A DNA stretch of 64,000 nt. It comes from Paenibacillus sp. ACRRY. Its GTDB lineage: Bacteria > Bacillota > Bacilli > Paenibacillales > Paenibacillaceae. The notes below the pieces were generated by a model. That model made no database searches. It saw only the letters and a program-made list of their open reading frames with translations, and was not told the origin of the DNA. The stretch is taken from contig NZ_JAKRNM010000008.1 of NCBI RefSeq assembly GCF_022346995.1, positions 146,848 to 210,847 of the forward strand. The letters run 5' to 3'. The position numbers and the translations under genes were made by a program. Positions 24,832 to 33,519 of the stretch are shown here, piece by piece (position 1 is the first letter of the stretch; every line of letters begins with the position of its first letter).

Positions 24832-25398
24832 ATGAAGATTCAAAAACCAGTGATTATTGAAGGATACAATAATGAATGGCCAAGATTGTTCAATATCATA
24901 GAATCGGTTATTTCCAGCAAATTAAATAGTCTGGCATTACGAATTGAACACGTTGGAAGTACATCAATCCCGAGTCTTTCAGCCAAACCAATTATTGATA
25001 TAGATGTAGTAATTGAATCTATGGACTGCCTACCACAGGTAATCAAAAAGCTAGAAGAATTGGGATATATCCATGAAGGTGATTTGGGGATTAAAAACAG
25101 AGAAGCATTTGCAAGAAGGGACGTTGATGTACCCTACACTAGTGTAGGCAATGAGAAGCAAGAACATCATCTATACGTATGCAATCGGGAAAGTGAAGAA
25201 TTGAAAAGACATATAAGGTTCAGAGATATACTAAGAAAGCATCCCTTATTAGTATCTGAGTATGCGAATTTAAAGTTCCAACTAGCTAATAAATACAGAA
25301 ACAATCGCCAAGCCTATACTGCTGGAAAGACAGAATTTATTACGAGAATAATGAATGAATACCAAGATAGTGTATTACAGAACGATGAAGACATCTGA
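24832..25398 (+). CDS. GrpB-family protein (cassette)
   Basis: A 188-residue protein of the GrpB (UPF0157) family, which belongs to the nucleotidyltransferase superfamily but has no firm biochemical role. Visible motifs are YNNEWPRLFNIIES, the GS-containing RIEHVGSTSIPSLSAKPIID with the DxD of IDIDVV, and HHLYVCNRES. AGGAG lies 8 bp before the ATG. Length is usual for the family. It is flanked by attC-like sites. GrpB genes also occur in mobile cassettes elsewhere. Confidence 0.88.
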   Translation: MKIQKPVIIEGYNNEWPRLFNIIESVISSKLNSLALRIEHVGSTSIPSLSAKPIIDIDVVIESMDCLPQVIKKLEELGYIHEGDLGIKNREAFARRDVDVPYTSVGNEKQEHHLYVCNRESEELKRHIRFRDILRKHPLLVSEYANLKFQLANKYRNNRQAYTAGKTEFITRIMNEYQDSVLQNDEDI

Positions 25399-25559
25399 TG
25401 ACAAAGTGTCTACGCTGCAGGCCATTCGGCCTTTGATTTGCAAGTTGAGGTAACCAGAGAAGCGGATTCAGCTCACAACCTTACGAGGCTAAGTCCGTCG
25501 GATCCAGTCGATGACGCTCCTTTAATCCTCTTTGGTTAGTAGATACCGTAACGTTAGCT
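25396..25559 (+). repeat. attC-like site, type B, with compensatory inner boxes
   Basis: Left core TGATGAC, inner box GTCTACG, complementary GTAGATAC (25539-25546), right core GTTAGCT (25553-25559). Both inner boxes have changed together relative to ATTCACG/CGTGAAT. Type B arm with GAGGCTAAGTCCG...CTTTAATCCTC. Confidence 0.85.
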
Positions 25560-25600
25560 AAAATTCCACCAATTATTTATTCAGAGGTGTAAATTCAGAG

Positions 25601-26194
25601 ATGTCTTATACAAGACCGGTTATTAGAGAACCGTATTATGATTGTCCAAAGTGGTTTGACAATTATGTGCATCGTTCAGAGTTTCTTACGCTCTCGGGCG
25701 AGTGTACATCTTCTGAAGTTGAACTCTTTTTAATACATTTATTTGGATATAGCAATACAAATGTAGATCAATCAATGGAAGACACTTTTAATGAACTATT
25801 TGCGAATGAATCTGTAGCTATTTTGGGCGGTGTTGCTTTTTTTGAAAGTGAAGAAAAATTTATTATGCCAAGTTGTTGCTGTGGTCTAGAACAATTTAGG
25901 GAGATTTATAATTGTATTCTTAATAGAGAGAGTCCCTGGCTTGGACATGATCCCTCACCGGGAATAACTTATAAGGATAAAATGGCCATCGTCTGGTCTG
26001 ATAATCCAGATTCTAATGATCGATCGGACGTTTTCCATATTAATTTTAAGTTTGAAGAAATTTTATCTTGTCTTGATAAATCCAAATATGTTTTGAAAGA
26101 TTTTATTGATAAGCCGCTCTTTGAATGGATTTATCGAAGAGATCGAGATACAGCTGAAAAAATGAAAGCTAGAATGTATGAGTGGTTTCTTTAG
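25601..26194 (+). CDS. Hypothetical cassette protein
   Basis: A 197-residue soluble protein without recognised domain. It contains a cysteine cluster (MPSCCCGLEQFREIYNC, near residues 91-105) and YKDKMAIVWSDNPDSNDRSD. CAGAGGTG lies before the ATG. It is the only gene in its cassette. Confidence 0.6.
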   Translation: MSYTRPVIREPYYDCPKWFDNYVHRSEFLTLSGECTSSEVELFLIHLFGYSNTNVDQSMEDTFNELFANESVAILGGVAFFESEEKFIMPSCCCGLEQFREIYNCILNRESPWLGHDPSPGITYKDKMAIVWSDNPDSNDRSDVFHINFKFEEILSCLDKSKYVLKDFIDKPLFEWIYRRDRDTAEKMKARMYEWFL

Positions 26195-26234
26195 GAATTG
26201 TGATTATTATTATTTCTAAGAAGGCAGGAACATC

Positions 26235-26406
26235 AGCTAACATTATATTCACGCTGCGGATCGGCTGAAGCTGATTCTTGACCCGCCAGAGGCTTTCGAC
26301 AGGGAAGCAGAATCAGGCGGATAACCTTGCGAACCTAACCACGGTCGTAGCCGGCAGCTGAAGCTGTCTTAAGGTTCTCGGGTTCGTGCATACAATAACG
26401 TTAGCA
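26235..26406 (+). repeat. attC-like site, type B
   Basis: Left core AGCTAAC, inner box ATTCACG (26247-26253), complementary box CGTGCAT (26385-26391), right core GTTAGCA (26400-26406). Internal arms CCTTGCGAACCTAACC and CTTAAGGTTCTCGGG. Confidence 0.85.
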
Positions 26407-26442
26407 GACATGCTGAGAATAACTTATAGGAGCAAACCATTT

Positions 26443-27378
26443 ATGATTGAATTTCCAAATCAGAGTCAAATAAATGATGAAAAGGTAAAATCATTTGTTA
26501 GTTTTTTAAGAAAAGAAAAAATTGAAAGTTGTTTGATAAGTCATGGTCCAGATAGTGTGCTTCAATATTTTAGAAACAATAAATCTAAAGATAAACTCCA
26601 CAAAGTTAACTCATGCACGAAGAGCATTACTTCATGCTTAATTGGAATTGCTTTCGAACAGGGATTAATTTCAGATCTTAATGCGCCGATTGTTAATTAC
26701 TTTCCCTCGCTTCAACAGGATAAAGACATCCGGAAACAACGCATTACAATTGATCACTTATTGAGTATGAGTGCAGGTTTTGATTGGCCGGAGTTGGGGG
26801 AATGGAATGGCTGGCCACAAATGATACATAGTCCCAACTGGGTTGATTATATATTAGAGCGCCCATTAAACGCTGAACCCGGTGAACAAATGAACTATAA
26901 TTCTGGCTGCAGCCATCTGTTATTATCAATACTTCAAAAGGTATCAAAAATGAATGCAAAAGATTTCGCTAAAAAGTATCTCTTCTCTAGTTTAGAGATT
27001 AAAGATTTCATATGGCATGTAGACCCTCAGGGAGTTAATATTGGTGGTTTCGGGCTGCACATGTCTATACAAGATATGCAAAAATTCGGTTATTTCTATT
27101 TGAACAAGGGGCGTTGGGGGAAACGACAATTACTTAGCGAAGAATGGATAGTTACTTCAACAAAACCTAAGTTTTTAACCTATGAAGATATAGGTTATTA
27201 CGGTCGTCATTGGTGGGTGTCAGAAGAATCATTAGACCGATCTTTTTATTTTGCTATGGGTTTGGGCGGGCAGTATATCTGTGTAGAACCTTCCCGAAAT
27301 ATAGTTATCGCATTAACAAGCAATACATACAGTGTTACCTTAAAACCATTAAAAGCTATTACAAAACTTTTTCAGTAA
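26443..27378 (+). CDS. Class C beta-lactamase-like serine hydrolase (cassette)
   Basis: A 311-residue serine hydrolase of the class C beta-lactamase/esterase group. The nucleophile motif SxxK is SCTK near residue 65 (NSCTKSITSCLIGIAFEQG), and the YxN-type motif is YNS in MNYNSGCSHLL. The third motif, near HWWVSEESLDRS, is less clear. No signal peptide, so it is probably cytoplasmic. ATG at 26443 is preceded by AGGAG, while the longer frame from 26386 begins inside the attC-like site. Substrate unknown. It is a single-gene cassette. Confidence 0.8.
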   Translation: MIEFPNQSQINDEKVKSFVSFLRKEKIESCLISHGPDSVLQYFRNNKSKDKLHKVNSCTKSITSCLIGIAFEQGLISDLNAPIVNYFPSLQQDKDIRKQRITIDHLLSMSAGFDWPELGEWNGWPQMIHSPNWVDYILERPLNAEPGEQMNYNSGCSHLLLSILQKVSKMNAKDFAKKYLFSSLEIKDFIWHVDPQGVNIGGFGLHMSIQDMQKFGYFYLNKGRWGKRQLLSEEWIVTSTKPKFLTYEDIGYYGRHWWVSEESLDRSFYFAMGLGGQYICVEPSRNIVIALTSNTYSVTLKPLKAITKLFQ

Positions 27379-27398
27379 CTCGAAGAAGTCATCACATC

Positions 27399-27557
27399 TA
27401 CTAACAAATTTCCTACATCGTCGCTGTCGCTCCTTGGTCAACAAGAGGGATTTGCTCAAAAGTAAATTCAGGCGATACATTCAACCAGCTAAGTCTGACG
27501 ACCCGTCCCCTACGGTCACTTAAGCTGTTTGAACGTCAGGAATGCCAAACGTTAGAT
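27399..27557 (+). repeat. attC-like site
   Basis: Left core TACTAAC, inner box ATTTCCTA, complementary region TCAGGAAT (27535-27542), right core GTTAGAT (27551-27557), a perfect GTTRRRY. The left inner box has one extra base, like the extrahelical base typical of attC folds. Confidence 0.7.
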
Positions 27558-27592
27558 GAAATCACGATGAATTTTATAAAGGAGGCGTTTCA

Positions 27593-28369
27593 TTGAAGTA
27601 TTCTACCGTTGTCTTAGATTTGGATGGCACATTTTTAAATTCTAAAAAGCAAGTCTCTGAAAGAAACATAGAAGCCGTACTTTCCTGTTATCAAAGGGGG
27701 ATGAGAATAATCTTTGCAACAGCACGCCCTCCTAGAGCTGTAAAGTTTTTTCTTCCAAAAGAGTTGTTGGATATTGGAGCGTTTGTGTATTATAACGGAG
27801 CACAAACAATATGTAATAAATCCATGACCGAATTTTGTGAATCAATTCCATCTGATTTAACTTCTGAAATCATCGATTATTGCTTACATCATTATCCGCA
27901 ACTCGATGTGACAATGGAAGTAAAAGATGAATGGTTTGGCTTACGCGAATATGATTATACTACCACAATGAATGCAAGGTCTAACCCAATAGTTAAATCA
28001 TTGGGAGAATTAAAACAATATGAAGCTACAAAGATATTACTCGCCGGCAAGAATCAGATTCTAGGACTTATTTCAAAGTTTGGACAGCAAGTAAATGTAT
28101 TGATTACGGATAATAATCAACTGATTCAAATAATGCCACTTCAAGCATCGAAAGAGTTAGCAATTACTAGACTTTGCAATATATACAATGAAGAACTGGA
28201 TTCACTGATTGTATTTGGTGATCATAATGATTTAGGACTGTTCAAGTCAGCTGGATATTCAATAGCAATGGGGAATGCAGTAGTTGAATTGAAAGATATT
28301 GCAGATGAAATAACAGAAACTAATGATAACGATGGAGTAGCAATAATCTTAGAAGGATTGTGTGGGTAA
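27593..28369 (+). CDS. HAD-family (Cof-type) hydrolase (cassette)
   Basis: A 258-residue phosphatase of the HAD Cof/YidA branch. Motif I is DLDGTFLNS at residues 7-15. Motif II is FATARPP, motif III the lysine in QASKELAI, and motif IV FGDHNDLGLFKSAG. Length is usual for the family, whose members dephosphorylate small metabolites. It begins with TTG, preceded by AAGGAGG. It is the only gene in its cassette. Confidence 0.88.
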   Translation: MKYSTVVLDLDGTFLNSKKQVSERNIEAVLSCYQRGMRIIFATARPPRAVKFFLPKELLDIGAFVYYNGAQTICNKSMTEFCESIPSDLTSEIIDYCLHHYPQLDVTMEVKDEWFGLREYDYTTTMNARSNPIVKSLGELKQYEATKILLAGKNQILGLISKFGQQVNVLITDNNQLIQIMPLQASKELAITRLCNIYNEELDSLIVFGDHNDLGLFKSAGYSIAMGNAVVELKDIADEITETNDNDGVAIILEGLCG

Positions 28370-28383
28370 CTCTAGGTTACATC

Positions 28384-28538
28384 ATCTAACACAATATACG
28401 CACTGCGAGCCATTCGGCTCTTGATCTGCCAGAAGTATATTGAGGAAGATGAATCAGGCAGATACATCCATCCATCCATTCCCCTAAGATAAGAGCTATC
28501 TAAGAGGATTGGCTGTCGCGAATACCATAACGTTAGGC
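28384..28538 (+). repeat. attC-like site
   Basis: Left core ATCTAAC, inner box ATACGCA, complementary region GTCGCGAATAC, right core GTTAGGC (28532-28538), a perfect GTTRRRY. Internal hairpin CCCCTAAGATAAGAGC with CTATCTAAGAGG. Confidence 0.8.
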
Positions 28539-28625
28539 GAAATTGCCTATATTATAAATCAATATTCTTCCAGCAAATATTTTGGTATTATTATATTTGA
28601 CAAAATACTACAAGGGGGCATTTAT

Positions 28626-30071
28626 TTGTTCAAGTTAAGCCAAATATTTATTGGTTATACTGATGGAAAAAAAGAGGCGAAATTTAAAGAAAACTTTGAG
28701 CAATATTATTATAATTATAATCTTAATTATGAAAAGATAATGGAAGTAGACAAATTCTTATTATTGGGAAAAAAAGGAACGGGGAAATCATTACTTTCGG
28801 AGTATATAAATAAAAATGCAATGAGTGTTCATGATTGGTTTTGCAACATTTCGTCGTACAAGCAATTTAATTTTCATGAATTAATTCATTTAAAATCTAG
28901 AGAAATCAAACCCAATGAGTATTCTTTGATTTGGGAATGGATATTATTAATTGAAATTGCTCGATTAGTTGTCACTGATCAAAGTGCTGATAGTAATTTA
29001 AGAGATAAGGTTCTAAGATTCTTTGAAAGCAATAATTTCACTTTGAAGTTGGATATGAACAAAGTTGTAGATATAACAAAAAAAGGGCAAATAAATGGAA
29101 CAGTGCTTTCTAAAATATTTAGTTTATCTGGACAATTTGGGAAGGATACAAAATATTCATTAGGTAGCTATCTAGATTATATTGATGATTTCCGCGAGGT
29201 TATTATTGATTTATTACATAGCACTGAAAGTAAATTCACCGTAATATTTGATGAACTCGACGATAAATTTAGAAACGAAGAAATATATAAATCAAATATT
29301 ATTAGTTTGATAAAAGTGACTGATAAATTGAATACAATGTTTTTTGATGAGCGAGTGAAATGTAAGCTTATTCTTTTGCTAAGAAGTGACATTTTTTATA
29401 AATTAAACGATCCCGATCTAAATAAAATTGAACAAGATAATTCTGTAAAAATAGATTGGGGGAATGTTACTAATTTTAATGCTCCTTTGTTTAGTTTGGT
29501 ATTCACAAAAATAAAACAATCAGTGGAAAGTTTTAAGGAATTATCAGAATTTGAATTATATAGAAAACTATTTCCGCAGCGTATTCATAGTTATTTTCCT
29601 GATGAATTTATATTAGGTCGAACATACTTTCGTCCTAGGGATTTGGTTACCTATATTAGGTTGTATATTGAACAATTTCCAGATGAGACTTTCTTCTCAA
29701 AGTCGGGAATCAAAGCTGTTGAGCAAAAGTATTCTGAGTACTTGCTGAAAGAAGTTAAGAATGAAATGTATGGACATGTTTCTGAAGTAGAAATCAATGA
29801 GTCTTTTCTTCTCATTAAGCAATTCAAAAAGGTAGAGTTTACATTTGATGAAATTAAAACTTATTTGCAACAAAGAACAAATATATATAAAAACATCGAG
29901 ATTGAAAGGTCTTTAAAGCTATTGTTTGACTTTAGCGTGATTGGGAATTCATGGATGGGTGAAGGTGCTAAAAAACCATTCTATTCCTGGGCGTATAGAG
30001 AAAATGTTGAAATAGACTATGATAAAAAATTTGTTGTACATCAGGGGTTAAGAAAAGAATTAACATTATAA
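28626..30071 (+). CDS. P-loop ATPase (Sll1717-like family, cassette)
   Basis: A 481-residue P-loop ATPase. Walker A is GKKGTGKS at about residues 48-55 and the Walker B-like strand is FTVIFDELDDKF. The N terminus IFIGYTDGKKEAKFKENFEQ resembles the Sll1717-type ATPases found in variable genome regions and near defence genes. TTG at 28626 is chosen because GGGGG lies 7 bp before it; the longer frame from 28509 begins within the attC-like site. The protein is strongly AT-rich in coding. A hairpin terminator follows, then an attC-like site. A role in phage or plasmid defence is possible but not shown. Confidence 0.75.
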   Translation: MFKLSQIFIGYTDGKKEAKFKENFEQYYYNYNLNYEKIMEVDKFLLLGKKGTGKSLLSEYINKNAMSVHDWFCNISSYKQFNFHELIHLKSREIKPNEYSLIWEWILLIEIARLVVTDQSADSNLRDKVLRFFESNNFTLKLDMNKVVDITKKGQINGTVLSKIFSLSGQFGKDTKYSLGSYLDYIDDFREVIIDLLHSTESKFTVIFDELDDKFRNEEIYKSNIISLIKVTDKLNTMFFDERVKCKLILLLRSDIFYKLNDPDLNKIEQDNSVKIDWGNVTNFNAPLFSLVFTKIKQSVESFKELSEFELYRKLFPQRIHSYFPDEFILGRTYFRPRDLVTYIRLYIEQFPDETFFSKSGIKAVEQKYSEYLLKEVKNEMYGHVSEVEINESFLLIKQFKKVEFTFDEIKTYLQQRTNIYKNIEIERSLKLLFDFSVIGNSWMGEGAKKPFYSWAYRENVEIDYDKKFVVHQGLRKELTL

Positions 30072-30078
30072 CAAATAT

Positions 30079-30110
30079 TCGCAAGCTGTATCAGCTTGCG
30101 ATTTCTTTTA
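30079..30110 (+). terminator. Rho-independent terminator inside a cassette
   Basis: Stem TCGCAAGCTG with CAGCTTGCGA, loop TAT, then TTTCTTTT, directly after the ATPase stop. Confidence 0.8.
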
Positions 30111-30133
30111 GTGTTTCAGATAGTGGCAACATC

Positions 30134-30328
30134 GCCTAACATTATATTCACGCATCGGGTCGACTCTGTCGCCCTCGGTCCGGACAGAAGTCAGAAGTGA
30201 TTTCGGAGAAGGATTTCAGTAGCAAAGAAGTAGAATCAGCTGGACACATCCGTACCACCTAACCGCACCGCGGCTGGCCCTAAAGGGCTTTAAGGTGGTG
30301 GGACGCCGTGAACACTGGAACGTCAGAT
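30134..30328 (+). repeat. attC-like site, long form
   Basis: Left core GCCTAAC (perfect RYYYAAC), inner box ATTCACG (30146-30152), complementary box CGTGAAC (30307-30313), right core GTCAGAT (30322-30328). The internal arms ACCACCTAACCGC and TTTAAGGTGGTGGG are the type B form. Confidence 0.8.
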
Positions 30329-30356
30329 GAAATTCCTACAAATAAAAGGTGATAAC

Positions 30357-30377
30357 ATGATAGATTCTTTAAAGTAA
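30357..30377 (+). other. Six-codon frame in a near-empty cassette
   Basis: Only about 70 bp lie between two attC-like sites here. They hold AGGTGATA followed by an ATG frame of six codons (MIDSLK). It is probably a cassette whose gene was deleted, leaving the first codons, or a minimal cassette. Confidence 0.4.
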
Positions 30378-30397
30378 TGCAAGAAGATAGGAACATC

Positions 30398-30527
30398 ATC
30401 TAACAAATTATTCACGCGGCGGCTACGTCTTGGTCACTCACACTACTGACATTCTTGATATTCTTTCTTGTCCGGCTATCGCCGGACTCTCAGTATACGC
30501 TGAATTGTGAAGAAAGGAACGTTATCA
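30398..30527 (+). repeat. attC-like site, last recognised
   Basis: Left core ATCTAAC, inner box ATTCACG (30410-30416), complementary region TTGTGAA, right core GTTATCA (30521-30527). The internal hairpin is TTGTCCGGCTATCGCCGGAC. Confidence 0.75.
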
Positions 30528-30548
30528 TAAAGATAAAAGGAGAAACAC

Positions 30549-31196
30549 ATGGCAGACAAACTTCTAAAACTTTATAAAAAAGACTTAAGCTTACTTCACA
30601 TTATGTTTAAAAAAATGAGGTGGCAAGGGTTTAAAAGATCTATTATTCTTTTAGTGTCATGCTTCATTTTAATCATATTAATAAAATATAACTTCAAATC
30701 AGATTGGAGTAATATTTCTTTTATCTCTTTAATTATGTGTTTTGTGGTCGCTTTAAGAGATTTAACCTTAGAAAGAGATCGGATAATTGAATCTGAAAAT
30801 AAAGGAAAAAACTATTACCAAGTTAGAATTGAAGGACTAAGGAAGTTTTTGAGAAATGAGAGTATTGACACAGATCCTAAAAAGATAGAATTGCTAATAA
30901 AGCTAGTAGAAAAACAAGCTGAGGAACAGAAAGTCCCATTCTTTGTAGGGAGAGGAATCCTATTGACTGTTCTTTTGCCTATTATTTCTGCTACTTATAC
31001 AAATATATTAAATAAATATACTGATGATTTAACTACTGTTTTAACAATATTTTTAATTCTTTTGATAGTTATTTTATTTGTATTTATTTACGCCACTTTG
31101 TTTAGATTTATTTACGATGATTTTATCAATGGAGATTATCAAAGATATAAGACTATAGCCAATGACTTGCGAGAATTGCATTTTAAATTATTATAG
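30549..31196 (+). CDS. Membrane protein of a two-gene module
   Basis: A 215-residue protein with hydrophobic helices at about residues 31-48 and 53-70, a charged central region (VRIEGLRKFLRNESIDTDPK) and two more helices at about 140-160 and 165-190. AAAGGAG precedes the ATG. It follows the last attC-like core by 22 bp and is 75 bp upstream of the 647-residue gene on the same strand, so the two probably act together. No family recognised. Confidence 0.6.
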   Translation: MADKLLKLYKKDLSLLHIMFKKMRWQGFKRSIILLVSCFILIILIKYNFKSDWSNISFISLIMCFVVALRDLTLERDRIIESENKGKNYYQVRIEGLRKFLRNESIDTDPKKIELLIKLVEKQAEEQKVPFFVGRGILLTVLLPIISATYTNILNKYTDDLTTVLTIFLILLIVILFVFIYATLFRFIYDDFINGDYQRYKTIANDLRELHFKLL

Positions 31197-31270
31197 TTTT
31201 ATATCAGAGAATGATATTTAAAGATAAAATTATAAAATATTTGAAATCATAGAATTTAAGGGGTTATATT

Positions 31271-33214
31271 ATGAGAGAGATTAAATTCTATTCAAGAAAT
31301 GACTTGGCAAGTGGGTTTGTTTTAAAAGAAATCGAAAATTATTTAACGGAGGATAGAGCAGAAAAAGAAAAATTAAACATTAATGATCTGATTGAAATAT
31401 ATAATATAAAACAATATTTTGAGCATAAGCTTTACCTCCTTACTTGGACTTCGAATGAGATAGAAAAATATGAGAAGCAAGTTAATACTTATTTCAAACA
31501 GGTTGGGCGTTTTTTTCATTTCATTAACAGTGAAAACTTAGCAGATTTTTATAATGAATTGGAAATAGAATACAGAGAGGACTTTTGGGCACTTTTTGAA
31601 AAGTTTAAAGTATACGAAAGAATTGCTGATTTAAGCTTTAATCATTTTTTGAATGAAAATAATATTTGGCTTTATCAACTATTAAGGCACAAAACGTTAG
31701 TTCAACACTTTGGTAATGTTATTAAGGAATATATGTTGAGTGATCATTCAGTAGCAGAACTACTGTTAGATGAATATGAAATACAACATACAATAGATAA
31801 AGAAAAATTGATTTTCCCGAAAGAATTGACATTTTTGGAAAAAGAAAAAATAATTCTTAATTACATTAATAGCGAAAGTCCTAATTTGAATTATTTACGG
31901 CTTATTGTGAATGTACAAAGTAATAAAGACAAAATTGTGCTCTCACCAAGAACTATATTAACCGCTAAAAAAAGAGTGGAAAAAGAAGAAGAAAGACTTT
32001 TTCCTGAAAACTCTGGGATGCTAGTCGAAACTACCGTGGGTTTTTCTAAAAATCAGGAAGAAATTGTTATCTCTAATATAGATGGGCTTTCTATAAAGAC
32101 TATGTACAGTAAGAAATGGTTAGAAAACAATAAAGATTACGGAACACTGTTGAATAACTTTATATACTTATTTGAATTTGTTGATTTTCAAATGAGATGT
32201 AATTTTGTAAACAAACCCAATCAAATGGGAGTAATGGAAAGAATGCTTTATTCTCGTTCTCGAAATGCTTATTTAACAGGAATGGCATTTAATCAGATGG
32301 ACATGTTATCTTTATTGCAGATTCACGGGTATTATAAAGAATTATTCAGCTTAGGAGTGCGTCTTGAGCTAGTAATTGAATGGTTTTTTAAAGAATACTT
32401 GTCTAAAGAGTTTCTAGTATCAAATTTTGATATTAATATGCCCTCAACTCACTCTACATTGCTGGAGAAGTGCACTAATATAATGCCAGCGGTAGAGTCC
32501 GTTCTAAAACAATTTATGTTATATGTTGAAGAGGGCACAGTCGATTTCGAATTACTTGAAATACGCTCTGATCATCTTATATATAGCAATATCCCTTCAC
32601 TAGTTAATAAAAAATATGCGTATGGTAAAGGCGAGGAATTTAACTATGCATCAGTTCTCTTTTTTTCTGATCAAAGTGGACTAAGGTATAATGAAAAAAA
32701 TCAGAATAGCTATAATAACTTCTTTGAATTATTATGCAATAAACCTCTCAAGTTAGCTGATTATCCAGAATACTGTCATAACAAAATTGAGTGGTTAGTG
32801 GAAAAGAAGTATCTCAAGAATGATGATGAAGGATTTATTATTTTTGAAGATGCGGCTGTGGTTTTGGTAATGAAAGATTTATATTTTAATGAGGTAGTTA
32901 ACTATTGGCGAGTTTCACTAAAGATGAGAAATGCTTTGGATAAACTTGAAACAAAGAATGTAGTTGTTTTTGAAAGTTCGTTGTTATCAAAACCTGAGCA
33001 AGAGTATGTAAATTATACGCTTAATAAGTCACAGTTTAACAACGGATTGGATTTAAGAAATAGATACAGCCATACTCAGCCTAAAGGTACTGAAAATGAT
33101 AATACTCATGAGTATAACTACATGATTTTTCTAAGATTATTAATATTGTTTATGATAAAAATAAATGATGATTTCTGTTTAGCAGATATGTTATCAAAAA
33201 GAGAAGCTAAATGA
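31271..33214 (+). CDS. Large protein with HEPN-like C-terminal motif
   Basis: A 647-residue soluble protein, strongly AT-rich in coding and mostly helical. The C terminus carries LDLRNRYSHTQPKG, an RxxxxH motif as seen in HEPN RNase and DUF4209-type domains of toxins and abortive-infection proteins. Earlier landmarks are MGVMERMLYSRSRNAYLTGM and NMPSTHSTLLEKC. AAGGGG precedes the ATG. With the membrane protein upstream it forms a plausible effector/membrane module at the end of the array. The family and activity are not established; the HEPN reading rests on one short motif. Confidence 0.55.
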   Translation: MREIKFYSRNDLASGFVLKEIENYLTEDRAEKEKLNINDLIEIYNIKQYFEHKLYLLTWTSNEIEKYEKQVNTYFKQVGRFFHFINSENLADFYNELEIEYREDFWALFEKFKVYERIADLSFNHFLNENNIWLYQLLRHKTLVQHFGNVIKEYMLSDHSVAELLLDEYEIQHTIDKEKLIFPKELTFLEKEKIILNYINSESPNLNYLRLIVNVQSNKDKIVLSPRTILTAKKRVEKEEERLFPENSGMLVETTVGFSKNQEEIVISNIDGLSIKTMYSKKWLENNKDYGTLLNNFIYLFEFVDFQMRCNFVNKPNQMGVMERMLYSRSRNAYLTGMAFNQMDMLSLLQIHGYYKELFSLGVRLELVIEWFFKEYLSKEFLVSNFDINMPSTHSTLLEKCTNIMPAVESVLKQFMLYVEEGTVDFELLEIRSDHLIYSNIPSLVNKKYAYGKGEEFNYASVLFFSDQSGLRYNEKNQNSYNNFFELLCNKPLKLADYPEYCHNKIEWLVEKKYLKNDDEGFIIFEDAAVVLVMKDLYFNEVVNYWRVSLKMRNALDKLETKNVVVFESSLLSKPEQEYVNYTLNKSQFNNGLDLRNRYSHTQPKGTENDNTHEYNYMIFLRLLILFMIKINDDFCLADMLSKREAK

Positions 33215-33519
33215 GATATTTAAATTCTTTGATAAATTTAGCTCTATGTTCTCAAATGATTAAGGACAAAGTGGAAATCAACTAATAAACTCATTCAACA
33301 ATTAAAAGGTAATAGAGAAATCTTCGTATATATGCGTCCCAAAAGCATGGCCTGGGAATAAGACAATCAGTATTAAGTAGCCTGTCGAGTGTTAGACAGG
33401 CTTTTTTATTGCATATAACAATTGGAAAGATGGTAAAAGAGTTGATGTTTTCGCGTTTATGATCAAATGCACTCGTTCACTGGAAAATTAAGGTTTATAG
33501 ACAGAGGATTCAAAATCAA
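33215..33519. other. Gap with a terminator
   Basis: No gene and no clear attC-like site. A terminator lies at 33379-33408. Confidence 0.5.
33379..33408 (+). terminator. Rho-independent terminator
   Basis: Stem AGCCTGTC with GACAGGCT, loop GAGTGTTA, then six Ts. Confidence 0.85.

Larger units (their letters stand above)
19384..30527 (+). mobile_element. Integron-like cassette array 2
   Basis: It consists of a recombinase remnant, an attI-like segment and a run of about 15 cassettes, all on the plus strand. Most end in an attC-like site of 62-195 bp whose right core is GTTATNN, GTTAGNN or GTCAGAT, almost always preceded by AAC. Cassette contents are unrelated single genes: acetyltransferase, NIPSNAP, GrpB, LprI-like, serine hydrolase, HAD phosphatase, P-loop ATPase. 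The array is visibly richer in A and T than the flanking operons. No intact integrase is present. Confidence 0.8.

Noticed and set aside
28509..28625. An extended N terminus for the P-loop ATPase.
   Set aside because: The extra residues are encoded by the attC-like site at 28384-28538 and the sequence just after it, and a TTG with a good binding site lies at 28626.
20241..30527. Repeats could be a CRISPR array.
   Set aside because: The repeats are 62-195 bp, palindromic, variable, and separated by whole genes of different length rather than by uniform short spacers. No cas genes are present.
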